Positions 1 through 8,707 of a stretch of DNA of 64,000 nt are shown here, piece after piece (within the stretch, counting starts at the first letter, position 1; the number at the start of each line of letters is the position of its first letter). The notes beneath the pieces were generated by a model. It was not told the DNA's origin. It saw only the letters and a program-made list of their open reading frames with translations, and did no database searches. Source of the DNA: Rhodoferax sp. (GTDB lineage: Bacteria > Pseudomonadota > Gammaproteobacteria > Burkholderiales > Burkholderiaceae_C); assembly GCA_024236015.1 (NCBI GenBank), contig JACKLK010000012.1, positions 1 to 64,000 of the forward strand, given 5' to 3'. The position numbers and the translations under genes were made by a program.

Positions 1-27
1 CCGGACAGACGGGGGGCGTCCTTCATC

Positions 28-2439
28 CTAATTACGCACCGGCTTGCCGGTGGACATCATGCCCATGATGCGCTCCTGGGTCTTGGCGTTGGTGACGAGT
101 GCACAGAAGACCTCGCGCTCGAGTGTCATCAGGTATTCCTCGGTCACCAGCGTGCCGGTCTCGACGTCGCCGCCGCACACCACATGGGCGATCTGGCTGG
201 CGATGTGGAAGTCGTGCTCGCTGATGAAGCCGCCGTCGCGCATGTTGACCAGCGAACCCTTGATGGTCGCGATGCCGTTGCGCCCGGCCACCGGGAAGGT
301 CCGGCGCAGCGGCGGCCGGTAGCCGGACTGGAACATCGCACGCGCCTGCGCCGTGGCCACGAACAGCAGTTCGTCCTTGTGCGGCACGATCAGGTCGCTC
401 TCCAGCAGGTAGCCGAGCTGGCGCGACTCCAGCGCGCTGGTGCCGACCTTGGCCATGGCCGCGGCGGTGAACGCATCGGTCAGGAACGGCAGCAGGTCCT
501 TGTTGGTCGAGGCCGCGGCGTTTTCGGCTGCGCGGCGGGCGATATAGGTCAGACCGCCGGCGCCGGGCACCAGGCCGACACCGACCTCGACCAGGCCGAT
601 GTAGCTCTCCATCGCGGCGACGCGTTTCGCGCTGTAGACGGCCATCTCGCAGCCGCCGCCCAGCGCCATGCCGCGGATCGCCGACACCGTCGGCACGCTG
701 GCATACCGCAGCCGCAGCATCGCCTTCTGCAGCTCGTGTTCGGCGCCGTCGATCGCGGACACGCCGGCGACCATGAAGGCCGGCAGCATCGCCTGCAGGT
801 CGGCGCCGACCGAGAACATCTCGTCGTTGGACCAGATCACCAGGCCCTCGTACGAGGCCTCGGCCAGGTCGACCGCGCGCACCAGGCCCTCGGCCACGTC
901 CGGGCTGATGGCATGCATCTTGGTCTTGATGCTGGCGATCAACACCGGCGCCTCCAGCGTCCACAGCCGGATCGCGTCATCCTCGTAGACGGTGGTGCCC
1001 GCGGTTGCCGCGCTCGGCGCGTTGGCGCCGCGCACGTCCTCGCGGAAATGCTGGCGCTGGTAGACCGTCAGTTCGTGGCGCGGCACGAACCTGCCCGCCG
1101 ACGCGCTCCACGAACCCTTGGGCGTGTGCACGCCGCCGGCCTCCGCCACCGGGCCCTTGAACACCCATGCGGGCAGCGGCGCCTTGCCCAGCGCCATGCC
1201 GGCGTCGATGTCCTGCTGGATCATCGTGGCCACCTCCAGCCAGCCGGCCTCCTGCCACAACTCGAACGGACCCTGCTTGAGCCCGAAGCCCCAGCGCATC
1301 GCCAGGTCGATGTCGCGCGCGGTCTCCGCCACGGTGTGCAGATGCACGGCCGCATAGTGGAACTGGTCACGCAGGATCGCCCACAGGAAACGCGGCTCGG
1401 CGCCTTCGGCCTCGCGCAGCAATTTGAGGCGTTCGCCGGCCGGCTTCTTGAGCATGCGGGAGACGACCTCGTCGGCCTTGGCGCCGGCGGGCACGTAGTC
1501 GCCCTTGCCCTCGGCCGCCGATTCGTCGTAGCGCAGGATGTCGCGCCCGACCTTCTTGTAGAAACCGGCGCCGGACTTCTGGCCCAGATGCCCCATCTCC
1601 AGCAGCTTGGCGAGCACCGGCGGCGTGGCGAAGCTGTCGTAGAACGGATCGGTGTCGGCACTCAGGTTGTCCTGCAGCGTCTTGATCACGTGCGCCATCG
1701 TGTCCAGGCCCACGACATCGGCGGTGCGGAAGGTGCCCGAGCTGGCGCGGCCGAGTTTCTTGCCGGTCAGGTCGTCGACGACGTCATAACTCAGCCCGAA
1801 GGCGCGGGCCTGGTGCATCGTCGCCAGCATGCCGGCGATGCCGATGCGATTGGCGATGAAGTTGGGCGTGTCGTGCGCGCGCACCACGCCCTTGCCCAGG
1901 CTGCTCGTGACGAAGGCCTCCAGGTTGTCGAGCACCTGCGGCTCGGTGGTCGGCGTGTTGATGAGTTCGACCAGCGCCATGTAGCGCGGCGGGTTGAAGA
2001 AATGGATGCCGCAGAAACGCGGCTTGATGGCTTCGGGCAGTGCTTCGCTGAGCTTGGTGATCGACAGGCCCGAGGTGTTGGAGGCGACGATGGCGCTCGG
2101 AGCCAGGTGCGGCGCGATCTTGCGGTACAGGTCGAGTTTCCAGTCCATGCGTTCGGCGATCGCCTCGATCACCAGGTCGCACTCCTGCAGCAGCTCCATG
2201 TGCTCCTCGTAGTTGGCCTGGCGGATCAGCGCGGCCTCCTGGGCCAGGCCCAGCGGCGCCGGCTTGAGTTTTTTGAGGCCCTCGACGGCCTTGGACACGA
2301 TGCCGTTCTTCGGCCCTTCCTTGGCCGGCAGATCGAACAGGATGACCGGCACCCGCACGTTGACCAGGTGCGCAGCGATCTGCGCGCCCATCACGCCGGC
2401 ACCGAGCACGGCGACTTGTTTGACTTGGAATCGGGACAT
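28..2439 (-). CDS. bifunctional 3-hydroxyacyl-CoA dehydrogenase / enoyl-CoA hydratase
   Basis: 803-residue beta-oxidation enzyme that should hydrate 2-enoyl-CoA and oxidise the 3-hydroxyacyl-CoA with NAD in the cytoplasm. The N-terminus has the Rossmann dinucleotide motif GAGVMG at residues 13-18, followed by the 3-hydroxyacyl-CoA dehydrogenase domains to about residue 400. The C-terminal part carries a crotonase domain, seen in GGGCEM near residue 595 and LVPGAGG near residue 623, the usual oxyanion-hole and active-site region. The domain order (dehydrogenase first, hydratase second) is the reverse of E. coli FadB/FadJ. It is the last gene visible of a minus-strand operon with tetR, an acyl-CoA dehydrogenase and a DUF2147 gene. 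No thiolase is seen before the window edge; one may lie beyond it. Confidence 0.93.
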   Translation of the reverse strand: MSRFQVKQVAVLGAGVMGAQIAAHLVNVRVPVILFDLPAKEGPKNGIVSKAVEGLKKLKPAPLGLAQEAALIRQANYEEHMELLQECDLVIEAIAERMDWKLDLYRKIAPHLAPSAIVASNTSGLSITKLSEALPEAIKPRFCGIHFFNPPRYMALVELINTPTTEPQVLDNLEAFVTSSLGKGVVRAHDTPNFIANRIGIAGMLATMHQARAFGLSYDVVDDLTGKKLGRASSGTFRTADVVGLDTMAHVIKTLQDNLSADTDPFYDSFATPPVLAKLLEMGHLGQKSGAGFYKKVGRDILRYDESAAEGKGDYVPAGAKADEVVSRMLKKPAGERLKLLREAEGAEPRFLWAILRDQFHYAAVHLHTVAETARDIDLAMRWGFGLKQGPFELWQEAGWLEVATMIQQDIDAGMALGKAPLPAWVFKGPVAEAGGVHTPKGSWSASAGRFVPRHELTVYQRQHFREDVRGANAPSAATAGTTVYEDDAIRLWTLEAPVLIASIKTKMHAISPDVAEGLVRAVDLAEASYEGLVIWSNDEMFSVGADLQAMLPAFMVAGVSAIDGAEHELQKAMLRLRYASVPTVSAIRGMALGGGCEMAVYSAKRVAAMESYIGLVEVGVGLVPGAGGLTYIARRAAENAAASTNKDLLPFLTDAFTAAAMAKVGTSALESRQLGYLLESDLIVPHKDELLFVATAQARAMFQSGYRPPLRRTFPVAGRNGIATIKGSLVNMRDGGFISEHDFHIASQIAHVVCGGDVETGTLVTEEYLMTLEREVFCALVTNAKTQERIMGMMSTGKPVRN

Positions 2440-2480
2440 GGATGAATGAACTCTCGGTTGGCACGCCGGGGCGTGCAGGG

Positions 2481-2499
2481 GGCCGGGCGCTGCCCGGCC
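2481..2499 (-). terminator. GC-rich hairpin after the DUF2147 gene
   Basis: Perfect 8-bp stem GGCCGGGC / GCCCGGCC with a 3-base loop, lying in the 78-bp gap between the DUF2147 stop codon and the start of the beta-oxidation bifunctional gene. There is no T-run, so it may only attenuate or protect mRNA between operon genes. Confidence 0.4.
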
Positions 2500-2517
2500 G
2501 GAAAGGGGCGAACGGAG

Positions 2518-2955
2518 TTACTGGGCGCGAACCCAGGTCTGGGTGCGGCCGATGCCGAACAGCGATCCGCGCACCTCGAGCTTCTTGCCGCCTTCGATCG
2601 GGGTCAGGCGCAGGCTGTAGGTCGAGCCTTTCTCCGGGTCGAGGATCTTGCCGTCTTCCCACACGTCCTTGCCTTCGGCCTTCTTGGCGCCGCGGATGAT
2701 CTCCAGCCCGAGCACGGGCTTGTCCTTGCGGTCATCGGAACATTTGTCGCAGATCGCGTCCTGCTTGGCGCCCTTGCGCAGCAGCTTGGTCACCTTGCCG
2801 CTGAGCACGCCGCCGTTGTCGACGATCTGGACCTCGGACTTGATCTCCTTGGTCTCGTCGTCGATGGTGTGCCAGCTGCCGACCGGCGTCATCTGGGCTG
2901 CAACCAGGCCGCTGGCGCCCAACAGGACGCATGCCGCGACGATATTCTTGAACAT
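2518..2955 (-). CDS. DUF2147 domain secreted protein
   Basis: 145-residue protein with a clear signal peptide (about residues 1-21, ending LVAAQ) and a single DUF2147 domain (VGSWHTID near the start, LSGKVTKLL in the middle, G-x-TQTWVRA at the end). It contains a CDKC pair that could bind metal or form a disulfide. The start at 2955 is chosen because GAGGAG lies 6 bases upstream; a longer frame to 3018 runs into the preceding gene and lacks a ribosome site. Function of the family is not established. It is placed between the acyl-CoA dehydrogenase and the bifunctional beta-oxidation gene, so it is probably co-transcribed with them and may act at the cell envelope. Confidence 0.88.
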   Translation of the reverse strand: MFKNIVAACVLLGASGLVAAQMTPVGSWHTIDDETKEIKSEVQIVDNGGVLSGKVTKLLRKGAKQDAICDKCSDDRKDKPVLGLEIIRGAKKAEGKDVWEDGKILDPEKGSTYSLRLTPIEGGKKLEVRGSLFGIGRTQTWVRAQ

Positions 2956-3010
2956 GGATGTCTCCTCGATCGTATGGTGAAGTGGGACGAATGGTTTCCG
3001 AGCGGCAATA

Positions 3011-4807
3011 CTAGGCAAACACCGCTTCGGTGTCCATCAAGGCCTTGGCCCCCGAACGCACGGTCAGCATCAGCGACGCGGTTTCGGGGAACAGCTTGGC
3101 GAAATAGAAACGCGCGGTCTGCAGCTTGGCCTGGTAGAACGGGTCGGTGTTGCCCGCGGCGATCTCGCGCAGCGCGACCTGCGCCATGCGGGCCCAGAAA
3201 TAACCGAACACCAGGTGGCCGGCCACGCGCAGGTAGTCGACTGCGGCCGCCCCCACCTCGTCGGCATTCTGGAAACCCTTGAAGCCGATCTCGGTCGTGA
3301 GCTTGGTCATCTTGTCGCCCAGGTAGGCCAGCGGGTTGATGAACTCGGCCATCTTCTCGTTGACGCCTTCTTCCTCGACCAGTTTCGCGATCAGCTTGCC
3401 GAACTTCTTGAGCGTGGCGCCGTTGTTGCCCAGGATCTTGCGGCCCAGCAGGTCCAGGCTCTGGATCGTGTTCGTGCCCTCGTAGATCATGTTGATGCGG
3501 GCATCGCGCACGAACTGCTCCATGCCCCATTCCTTGATGTAGCCGTGGCCGCCGAACACCTGCAGGCAGTCGGACGTGGCGCGCCAGCCGTTGTCGGTCA
3601 GGAAGGCCTTGACCACCGGCGTGAGCAAGGAGAGCATCTCGCCGCTGTCCTTGCGCACCTTCTCGTCCGGGTGGAAGTGTTCCTTCTCGAGCAGCACCGA
3701 ACAGAAGATCGCCAGTGCGCGGCCACCTTCGGCGTAGGCGCGGGCGGTGAGCAGCATCTTGCGCACGTCCGGGTGCACGATGATCGGATCGGCCGGCTTG
3801 TCCTTGGCCTTGGGCCCCGACAAGGAACGCATCTGGATGCGGTCCTTGGCATAGGCCAGCGCGTTCTGGTAGGCCACCTCGGTCAGCCCCAGCGACTGGT
3901 TGCCCACGCCCAGGCGCGCCGCGTTCATCATCACGAACATCGCGGCCATGCCCTTGTTCGGCTCGCCGACCAGCGTGCCGACCGCGCCTTCGAGCACCAT
4001 CTGGCAGGTCGCGTTGCCGTGGATGCCCATCTTGTGCTCCAGGCCGCCGCAGTAGATGCCGTTGCGGTCGCCCAGCGTGCCGTCCGGGTTGACATGGAAC
4101 TTGGGCACGATGAACAGGCTCACGCCCTTGATGCCGGCGGGCGCATCGGTGATGCGCGCCAGCACCAGGTGCACGATGTTGTCGGCCAGGTCGTGTTCGC
4201 CGGCGCTGATGAAGATCTTGTTGCCGGTGATGCGATAGGTGCCGTCGGCCTGCGGCTCGGCCTTGGTGCGCATCAGGCCCAGGTCGGTGCCGCAATGGGG
4301 CTCGGTCAGGCACATGGTGCCGGTCCACTCGCCGCTGGTCATCTTGTGCAGGTAGGTCTTCTTCTGCGCGTCGGTGCCGTAGGAATGCAGCGCGGCGTAG
4401 GCGCCGTGCGTCAGGCCCGGGTACATGGTCCAGGCCTGGTTGGTCGAGTTCAGCATCTCGTACAGGCACTGGTTCACCACCAGCGGCAGGCCCTGGCCGC
4501 CGAACTCGGTGTCGCAGCTCAGGCCCGGCCAGCCGCCGGCGACGAACTGCGCATATGCCTGCTTGAAACCCTTGGGCGCGGTCACCGCATGGGTCTTGGG
4601 ATCGAGCGTGCAACCCTCGGCGTCGCCGCTGACGTTGAGCGGCAGCGCGACCTCGGCGGCGAACTTGCCGGCCTGCTCGAGCACCGCGTCGATGGTCTCG
4701 GCGTCGATCTCGGCATGGCGCGGCATGGCCTGGTAGTCGTCGCAGACCTTGAGCACTTCGTGCATGACGAACTGCATGTCGCGCAAGGGAGGGGTATAGG
4801 TGGGCAT
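3011..4807 (-). CDS. acyl-CoA dehydrogenase (long C-terminal domain form)
   Basis: 598-residue FAD-dependent acyl-CoA dehydrogenase performing the first oxidation of beta-oxidation, passing electrons to ETF. The family signature with the catalytic base is visible as IYEGTNTIQ, with Glu at residue 443. FAD/substrate motifs CLTEPHCGTDLG and VFGGHGYIKEWG are present. The length fits the acyl-CoA dehydrogenases with an extra C-terminal domain (the group that includes DmdC) rather than the roughly 380-residue short form. The start at 4807 has AGGAG upstream (4817-4821 region); an upstream in-frame ATG at 4834 lacks one. It is second in the tetR-led operon, 56 bp after tetR. Confidence 0.94.
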   Translation of the reverse strand: MPTYTPPLRDMQFVMHEVLKVCDDYQAMPRHAEIDAETIDAVLEQAGKFAAEVALPLNVSGDAEGCTLDPKTHAVTAPKGFKQAYAQFVAGGWPGLSCDTEFGGQGLPLVVNQCLYEMLNSTNQAWTMYPGLTHGAYAALHSYGTDAQKKTYLHKMTSGEWTGTMCLTEPHCGTDLGLMRTKAEPQADGTYRITGNKIFISAGEHDLADNIVHLVLARITDAPAGIKGVSLFIVPKFHVNPDGTLGDRNGIYCGGLEHKMGIHGNATCQMVLEGAVGTLVGEPNKGMAAMFVMMNAARLGVGNQSLGLTEVAYQNALAYAKDRIQMRSLSGPKAKDKPADPIIVHPDVRKMLLTARAYAEGGRALAIFCSVLLEKEHFHPDEKVRKDSGEMLSLLTPVVKAFLTDNGWRATSDCLQVFGGHGYIKEWGMEQFVRDARINMIYEGTNTIQSLDLLGRKILGNNGATLKKFGKLIAKLVEEEGVNEKMAEFINPLAYLGDKMTKLTTEIGFKGFQNADEVGAAAVDYLRVAGHLVFGYFWARMAQVALREIAAGNTDPFYQAKLQTARFYFAKLFPETASLMLTVRSGAKALMDTEAVFA

Positions 4808-4863
4808 GGGTTCAACTCCTGGAAAAACAAACAATCGGATGGGGGTGCACAGCCGGGCGGCGC

Positions 4864-5583
4864 TCAGCCAACCCGCGCGGGCGCGCCGGCGGCCGCGGCC
4901 GCGGCCGGCGCCGTGCCGTAGGTGGACAACACATGGGCAAAACCGGCGTGGGCGCGCGCGATCGAGCCCGGCTTCTTCAGGAAACGCGCCTCGTAGTGCA
5001 GCGCCAGGATCAGGCCGTGGATCTCGTAGACCATCTGGTCGATGTCGACGTCCGCGCGCAGGTGGCCTTCGTCCCGTGCCAGCGACACGGCACGGCGGTA
5101 GGCGTCCAGCCAGGTATTGACCGACTCGGCCAGCGCATCGCGCACCGGGCCGGGCTGGTCGTCGAACGCGACCGCGCCGCTGATGAAGATGCAGCCGGAC
5201 TCGATCTCGAACGCCACGCGTTTCATCCAGTTCGCGAACAAGGCCTCGACGCGCGGCAGCCCGCGCGGCAGCGCCAGCACCGGCATGAAGACTTCCTGCT
5301 CGAAGCGGTGGAAATGCTCGCGCACCACCGAGATCTGCAACTCCTCGCGCGCGCCGAAATGCGCGAACACGCCGGACTTGCTCATCTGCATGATCTCGGC
5401 CACGGCGCCGATGCTCAGGCCCTCCAGGCCGAGCCGGCTGGCCAGGCGCAAGGCGGCATCGACGATGGCGGCCTTGGTCTGCTGGCCCTTGAGCGATGCA
5501 CGCGCCTCCTTGGCCGCGGGAGCCGCGCCTTCGCCGGCGACTGCGGCAGCAGCCCGGCGACGGGGAAGTTGGGATATGGACAT
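4864..5583 (-). CDS. TetR family transcriptional regulator of the beta-oxidation operon
   Basis: 239-residue TetR-type repressor. The N-terminal helix-turn-helix spans about residues 35-80 (GLEGLSIGAVAEIMQMSKSG then VFAHFGAREEL). The C-terminal ligand domain is typical of regulators sensing acyl-CoA or similar. It begins and ends in alanine-rich, low-complexity tails. It is the first gene of the minus-strand fatty-acid operon, and a 32-bp palindrome lies 5 bp before its start codon. Autoregulation and control of the downstream acyl-CoA dehydrogenase are therefore likely (inference). Confidence 0.92.
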   Translation of the reverse strand: MSISQLPRRRAAAAVAGEGAAPAAKEARASLKGQQTKAAIVDAALRLASRLGLEGLSIGAVAEIMQMSKSGVFAHFGAREELQISVVREHFHRFEQEVFMPVLALPRGLPRVEALFANWMKRVAFEIESGCIFISGAVAFDDQPGPVRDALAESVNTWLDAYRRAVSLARDEGHLRADVDIDQMVYEIHGLILALHYEARFLKKPGSIARAHAGFAHVLSTYGTAPAAAAAAGAPARVG

Positions 5584-5587
5584 CGGA

Positions 5588-5619
5588 GCAAAATAAAACG
5601 AACGGTCGTTCTATTTTGC
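5588..5619. promoter_or_regulatory. TetR-type operator palindrome
   Basis: 32-bp inverted repeat centred between 5603 and 5604; the halves match except for two positions each. The core reads ACGAACGGTCGTTC and the outer arms are GCAAAAT / ATTTTGC. The site covers the ribosome-binding/leader region of the tetR start at 5583, as expected for an autoregulated TetR gene. The remaining gap to 5766 also has a CGGGTTT / AAACCCG inverted pair (5663-5669 and 5687-5693) of unknown role. Confidence 0.75.
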
Positions 5620-5766
5620 TTCATATTCAGGGCCCGTCCCCGCCCACGTCCCGGAATAGAGCCGGGTTTCTAGTAGCCCTCCGGGTAAACCCGCAACCCC
5701 TCGATCACGCCGCCGCCGCAGCCGCGGCCGGGCACGCCATGCCAGGCCTGCGCACCGCCCGGCGCG

Positions 5767-6549
5767 TCAGGCCGTGGCCGCCTGCGCCGCCAGCACCTCG
5801 GTGCGCACCTGCTCGGTCAGCTCGGCCTTGAGCTCCATGAACACCGGCGTGGTCTTGACGTTGTAGTGGCGCGGATGGGCCAGCGCCACCGGCCGGTCGA
5901 GCTTGATGCGGCCCGGGCGCGCACTCATGACCATGACGCGGCTGCCCATGAACACGGCCTCGTCGATGTCGTGGGTGACGAACAGCACCGTCTTGCGGTC
6001 CGACTCCCAGATGCCGAGCAGCAGCTCCTGCATCAGCTCGCGCGTCTGGTGGTCGAGTGCACCAAAGGGCTCGTCCATCAGCAGAATGCGCGGGTCGTTG
6101 GCCAGCGCACGCGCCAGCGCGGTGCGTTGCTGCATGCCGCCCGAGAGCTGTTTCGGGAAATGGTTCTCGAAACCCTTGAGGCCGACCTTGCCGATGTACT
6201 GGTGCGCAATGGCCAGTTGCTCCTGCAAGGCCATGCCTTTTTCGCGCAGGCCGAAACACACGTTCTGCAGCACGCTGAGCCAGGGGAACAAGGTGTAGCT
6301 CTGGAACACCATGCCGCGGTCCGCGCCGGGGCCGGTCACCGGCTTGCCATCGAGCATGATCTGGCCGGTGGTGGGTGCATCGAGCCCGGCCACCATGCGC
6401 AGCAGCGTGCTCTTGCCGCAACCCGAGGGCCCCAGGATGGTGATGAAGTCGTTCTCGGCCACCTGCAGGTCGGTGGCCTGCAACGCGGTCGTGCCGCCGC
6501 CGGCACCGGGAAAGGTCTTGGAGACCTGGGAGATGGAAAGAATACTCAT
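5767..6549 (-). CDS. ABC transporter ATP-binding protein, NitT/TauT/SsuB type
   Basis: 260-residue ATPase powering import. Walker A GPSGCGKST is at residues 40-48; the signature LSGGMQQRTALARALA, Walker B ILLMDEPFGALD and switch VTHDIDEAV follow in order. Sequence and length resemble the nitrate/sulfonate/taurine group (SsuB/TauB). It is the last gene of an operon with a substrate-binding protein and a permease on the minus strand. Its ATG overlaps the stop of a 50-codon repeat-derived frame. The substrate cannot be read from the sequence; sulfonates, taurine, nitrate or pyrimidine precursors are all possible. Confidence 0.93.
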   Translation of the reverse strand: MSILSISQVSKTFPGAGGGTTALQATDLQVAENDFITILGPSGCGKSTLLRMVAGLDAPTTGQIMLDGKPVTGPGADRGMVFQSYTLFPWLSVLQNVCFGLREKGMALQEQLAIAHQYIGKVGLKGFENHFPKQLSGGMQQRTALARALANDPRILLMDEPFGALDHQTRELMQELLLGIWESDRKTVLFVTHDIDEAVFMGSRVMVMSARPGRIKLDRPVALAHPRHYNVKTTPVFMELKAELTEQVRTEVLAAQAATA

Positions 6550-6698
6550 GCGAAAGGGGCGCCGGTAATCAGGAAGATCCCCGCCGTGCTGCGCACTCCG
6601 GGGCCATTCGACTTGGGGACGGCCCGGCGGCTCATCAGAATCCCCTTCGTGCTGCGCACTCCGGGGCTATTCGCCTTGGGAGCGGCCCGGCGGCTCAT
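6546..6698 (-). CDS. possible 50-residue peptide encoded by a tandem repeat
   Basis: Open frame made mostly of two copies of a 21-residue unit starting MSRRA-P-K. Its ATG overlaps the permease stop (ATGA at 6698-6695) and its TGA overlaps the ATPase start (ATGA at 6549-6546), so it bridges the two genes without a gap. The peptide is basic and has no recognised domain. It may be translated by coupling, or it may simply be an inserted repeat that kept the frame open. Confidence 0.3.
   Translation of the reverse strand: MSRRAAPKANSPGVRSTKGILMSRRAVPKSNGPGVRSTAGIFLITGAPFA
6573..6698. repeat. 63-bp tandem direct repeat, two copies
   Basis: Copies at about 6573-6635 and 6636-6698. Both contain GTGCTGCGCACTCCGGGG and end GGCCCGGCGGCTCAT; they differ at a minority of positions. 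The period is exactly 63 bp (21 codons). It sits between the permease and ATPase genes, inside the operon, and supplies the stop codon of the permease. Confidence 0.85.
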
Positions 6699-7468
6699 AG
6701 CCGGGCCCACGGAAAGAGCTTGCGGTTCAACGCCTTGAATGCAAGGTCCGTGACCAGGCCGATGACGCCGATCACGATGATGCCGAAGATGATCTGGTCG
6801 GTCGCCAGCAAGGCCTGGCTGTCGGTGATCATGTGGCCGATGCCGCTGGAGGCACCGATGAGTTCGGCGACGATGACGTAGGTCCAGGCCCAGCCCAGCA
6901 CCATGCGCAGCGTCTCGGCGATCTCGGGCGCGGCGCTGGGCAGCAACACGCGGGTCACGATGCCGCGGTCGAGCGCGCCCAGCGTGTAGGCCGCCTCGAC
7001 CAGGTCGCGCCGGGTGTTGCCCACCGCCACCGCGAACATCAGCACCAGCTGGAAGAAGCTGCCGATGAAGATGACGCTGAGTTTCTGCGCCTCGCCGATG
7101 CCGGCCCACAGGATCAGCAGCGGGATGAAGGCCGACGCCGGCAGGTAGCGCGCAAAACTGACGAAGGGCTCGAAGAACGCCTCCACCGGCTTGTAGGCAC
7201 CCATCATCACGCCCAGCGGCACGGCCAGCAAGGCGGCGATGGCGAACCCGCCAAGCACCCGCCATACGGTCATGCCGATGTCGTAGGCGAAGTTCTGGTT
7301 CACCATCAGGTCGTAACCGGAACGCACCATGGTCAGCGGGTCGGCCAGGAACACCTTGGGCACGACACCGCCGAAGGTCACGGCCGCCCACAGGGCGAAG
7401 AACAGGACGAAGAACGCCGCCCCCAGCGCCACGCGGGCGCGGGGGGAGGTCGGCTGCAAGGGTCGCAT
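6695..7468 (-). CDS. ABC transporter permease, NitT/TauT/SsuC type
   Basis: 257-residue inner-membrane permease with about six predicted membrane segments. The first is near residues 12-32 and the binding-protein-dependent transport domain covers the C-terminal two thirds (EAA-type loop around GALDRGIVTRVLLPSAAPEI). It sits 10 bp after the substrate-binding protein gene. Its stop codon lies inside the 63-bp repeat that separates it from the ATPase gene. It forms the membrane channel of the same importer. Confidence 0.92.
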   Translation of the reverse strand: MRPLQPTSPRARVALGAAFFVLFFALWAAVTFGGVVPKVFLADPLTMVRSGYDLMVNQNFAYDIGMTVWRVLGGFAIAALLAVPLGVMMGAYKPVEAFFEPFVSFARYLPASAFIPLLILWAGIGEAQKLSVIFIGSFFQLVLMFAVAVGNTRRDLVEAAYTLGALDRGIVTRVLLPSAAPEIAETLRMVLGWAWTYVIVAELIGASSGIGHMITDSQALLATDQIIFGIIVIGVIGLVTDLAFKALNRKLFPWARL

Positions 7469-7478
7469 GCCGGACGGC

Positions 7479-8426
7479 TTACTGGATGAAGCGCGTGTCG
7501 GCCAGCTTGCTCAGGTCGGGAATGGCCCGGATGATGCCGGCCTCGAGCAGCAAGCCGGCGGCTTCCTTGCTGAACTCGGCGTGTTCGCCGGCAAAGAACT
7601 TCTGGTTCGCCGCGCGATCCTGCCAGCGCAGGTATTTCTGGCTGGCCTCGAATTTCTCGCCGGTCTGCTTGACGTCGGCGCCCATGATCTCGAAGCTCTT
7701 CTTCGGATCCTTCTTGATCATGTCGACCGCGTCGAAATATCCATCGGCCAGCGCCTTGGCGGCCTTGGGGTTTTCGGCCAGGAACTTCGGCGTGCAGCCG
7801 AAGGTGTCCATGATCATCGGGTAGTCCAGCGTGGTGGCGATGATCTTGCCGGCCTCGGGCTTCTCGCGCACCGCGCCCAGGTAGGGCTCGTAGGTCATGG
7901 CCGCGTCGATGCCGGAGGTACCGGCGATCATCGCGTTGGCGGCGGCCTGCGGCTCGAGGTTGACGACGTTGACGTCCTTCACGCTCAGGCCGTTCTTCTT
8001 GAGCATCCAGGCCAGCGTGAAATACGGTGCCGTGCCCGGTGCGCTGGCCGCGACGGTCTTGCCCTTGAGGTCGCTGATCTTCGCGATGGCGGGCTTGACC
8101 ACCATGCCGTCGGCACCGTAGCTCTTGTCGAGCTGGAAGATCTGCGTGGTCGGGATGCCGTTGGCGTTCCACACCACCCAGGTCTCGACCGTGGTTGCGG
8201 CGCACTGGATGTCACCGGAGGCGATGGCCAGGTGGCGGTCCTTCTGCGGGATCTTCTTGATGTCCACGTCCAGGCCGTGTTTCTTGAACAGGCCGGCTTC
8301 CTTGGCCAGCGTCAGCGGCGCAAAACCGGTCCAGCCGGACATGCCGATGGCGACCTTGGTGTCTTGCGCCTGGGCCAGGGACATGCCCAGCGAAAGCCCG
8401 ATCAGGGCAAGCATTGATTTCTTCAT
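7479..8426 (-). CDS. ABC transporter substrate-binding protein, NitT/TauT family
   Basis: 315-residue periplasmic binding protein with a signal peptide (MKKSMLALIGLSLGMSLAQAQ) followed by an NMT1/TauA-like fold (GMSGWTGFAPLTLAKEAGLF, then CAATTVETWVVWNANG). The start at 8426 is chosen for the AGAGGATC ribosome site 5-8 bases upstream and because it begins the signal peptide; the frame stays open to 8573 without a good start. It is the first gene of the importer operon, with the permease 10 bp downstream. The ligand is probably a small anion or heterocycle, not resolved here. Confidence 0.92.
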   Translation of the reverse strand: MKKSMLALIGLSLGMSLAQAQDTKVAIGMSGWTGFAPLTLAKEAGLFKKHGLDVDIKKIPQKDRHLAIASGDIQCAATTVETWVVWNANGIPTTQIFQLDKSYGADGMVVKPAIAKISDLKGKTVAASAPGTAPYFTLAWMLKKNGLSVKDVNVVNLEPQAAANAMIAGTSGIDAAMTYEPYLGAVREKPEAGKIIATTLDYPMIMDTFGCTPKFLAENPKAAKALADGYFDAVDMIKKDPKKSFEIMGADVKQTGEKFEASQKYLRWQDRAANQKFFAGEHAEFSKEAAGLLLEAGIIRAIPDLSKLADTRFIQ

Positions 8427-8664
8427 GGCGGTGATCCTCTTGAATGGGAGTGGTGGCTCGAAACGGTGCACACATCGGCGTGCGACCGCGACACGGGAGC
8501 TAGATTCTCCCGCATTTACGGCGTGATCCGCCCGCAAAGATGCGGATGGCGCATGCACCGCGACGCCATGCATTTCCCGTGCCAGCGATGGCCGGGCCCT
8601 GTCGATTCCGGGGCAGTATGTGTACGGGGAGAAATGGGGCCGGGCTCCGCGCGGGAACCCGGCG

Positions 8665-8685
8665 ACCGGCCCGTTGCGGGCCGGT
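8665..8685 (-). terminator. hairpin terminator after the FAH-family gene
   Basis: Perfect 9-bp stem ACCGGCCCG / CGGGCCGGT with a 3-base loop, 22 bp beyond the stop codon of the FAH-family hydrolase gene. No U-tract follows on the minus strand. The rest of 8427-8664 is the upstream region of the importer operon. Confidence 0.5.
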
Positions 8686-8707
8686 GATGCTGCGTTGCGC
8701 TTGTGCC

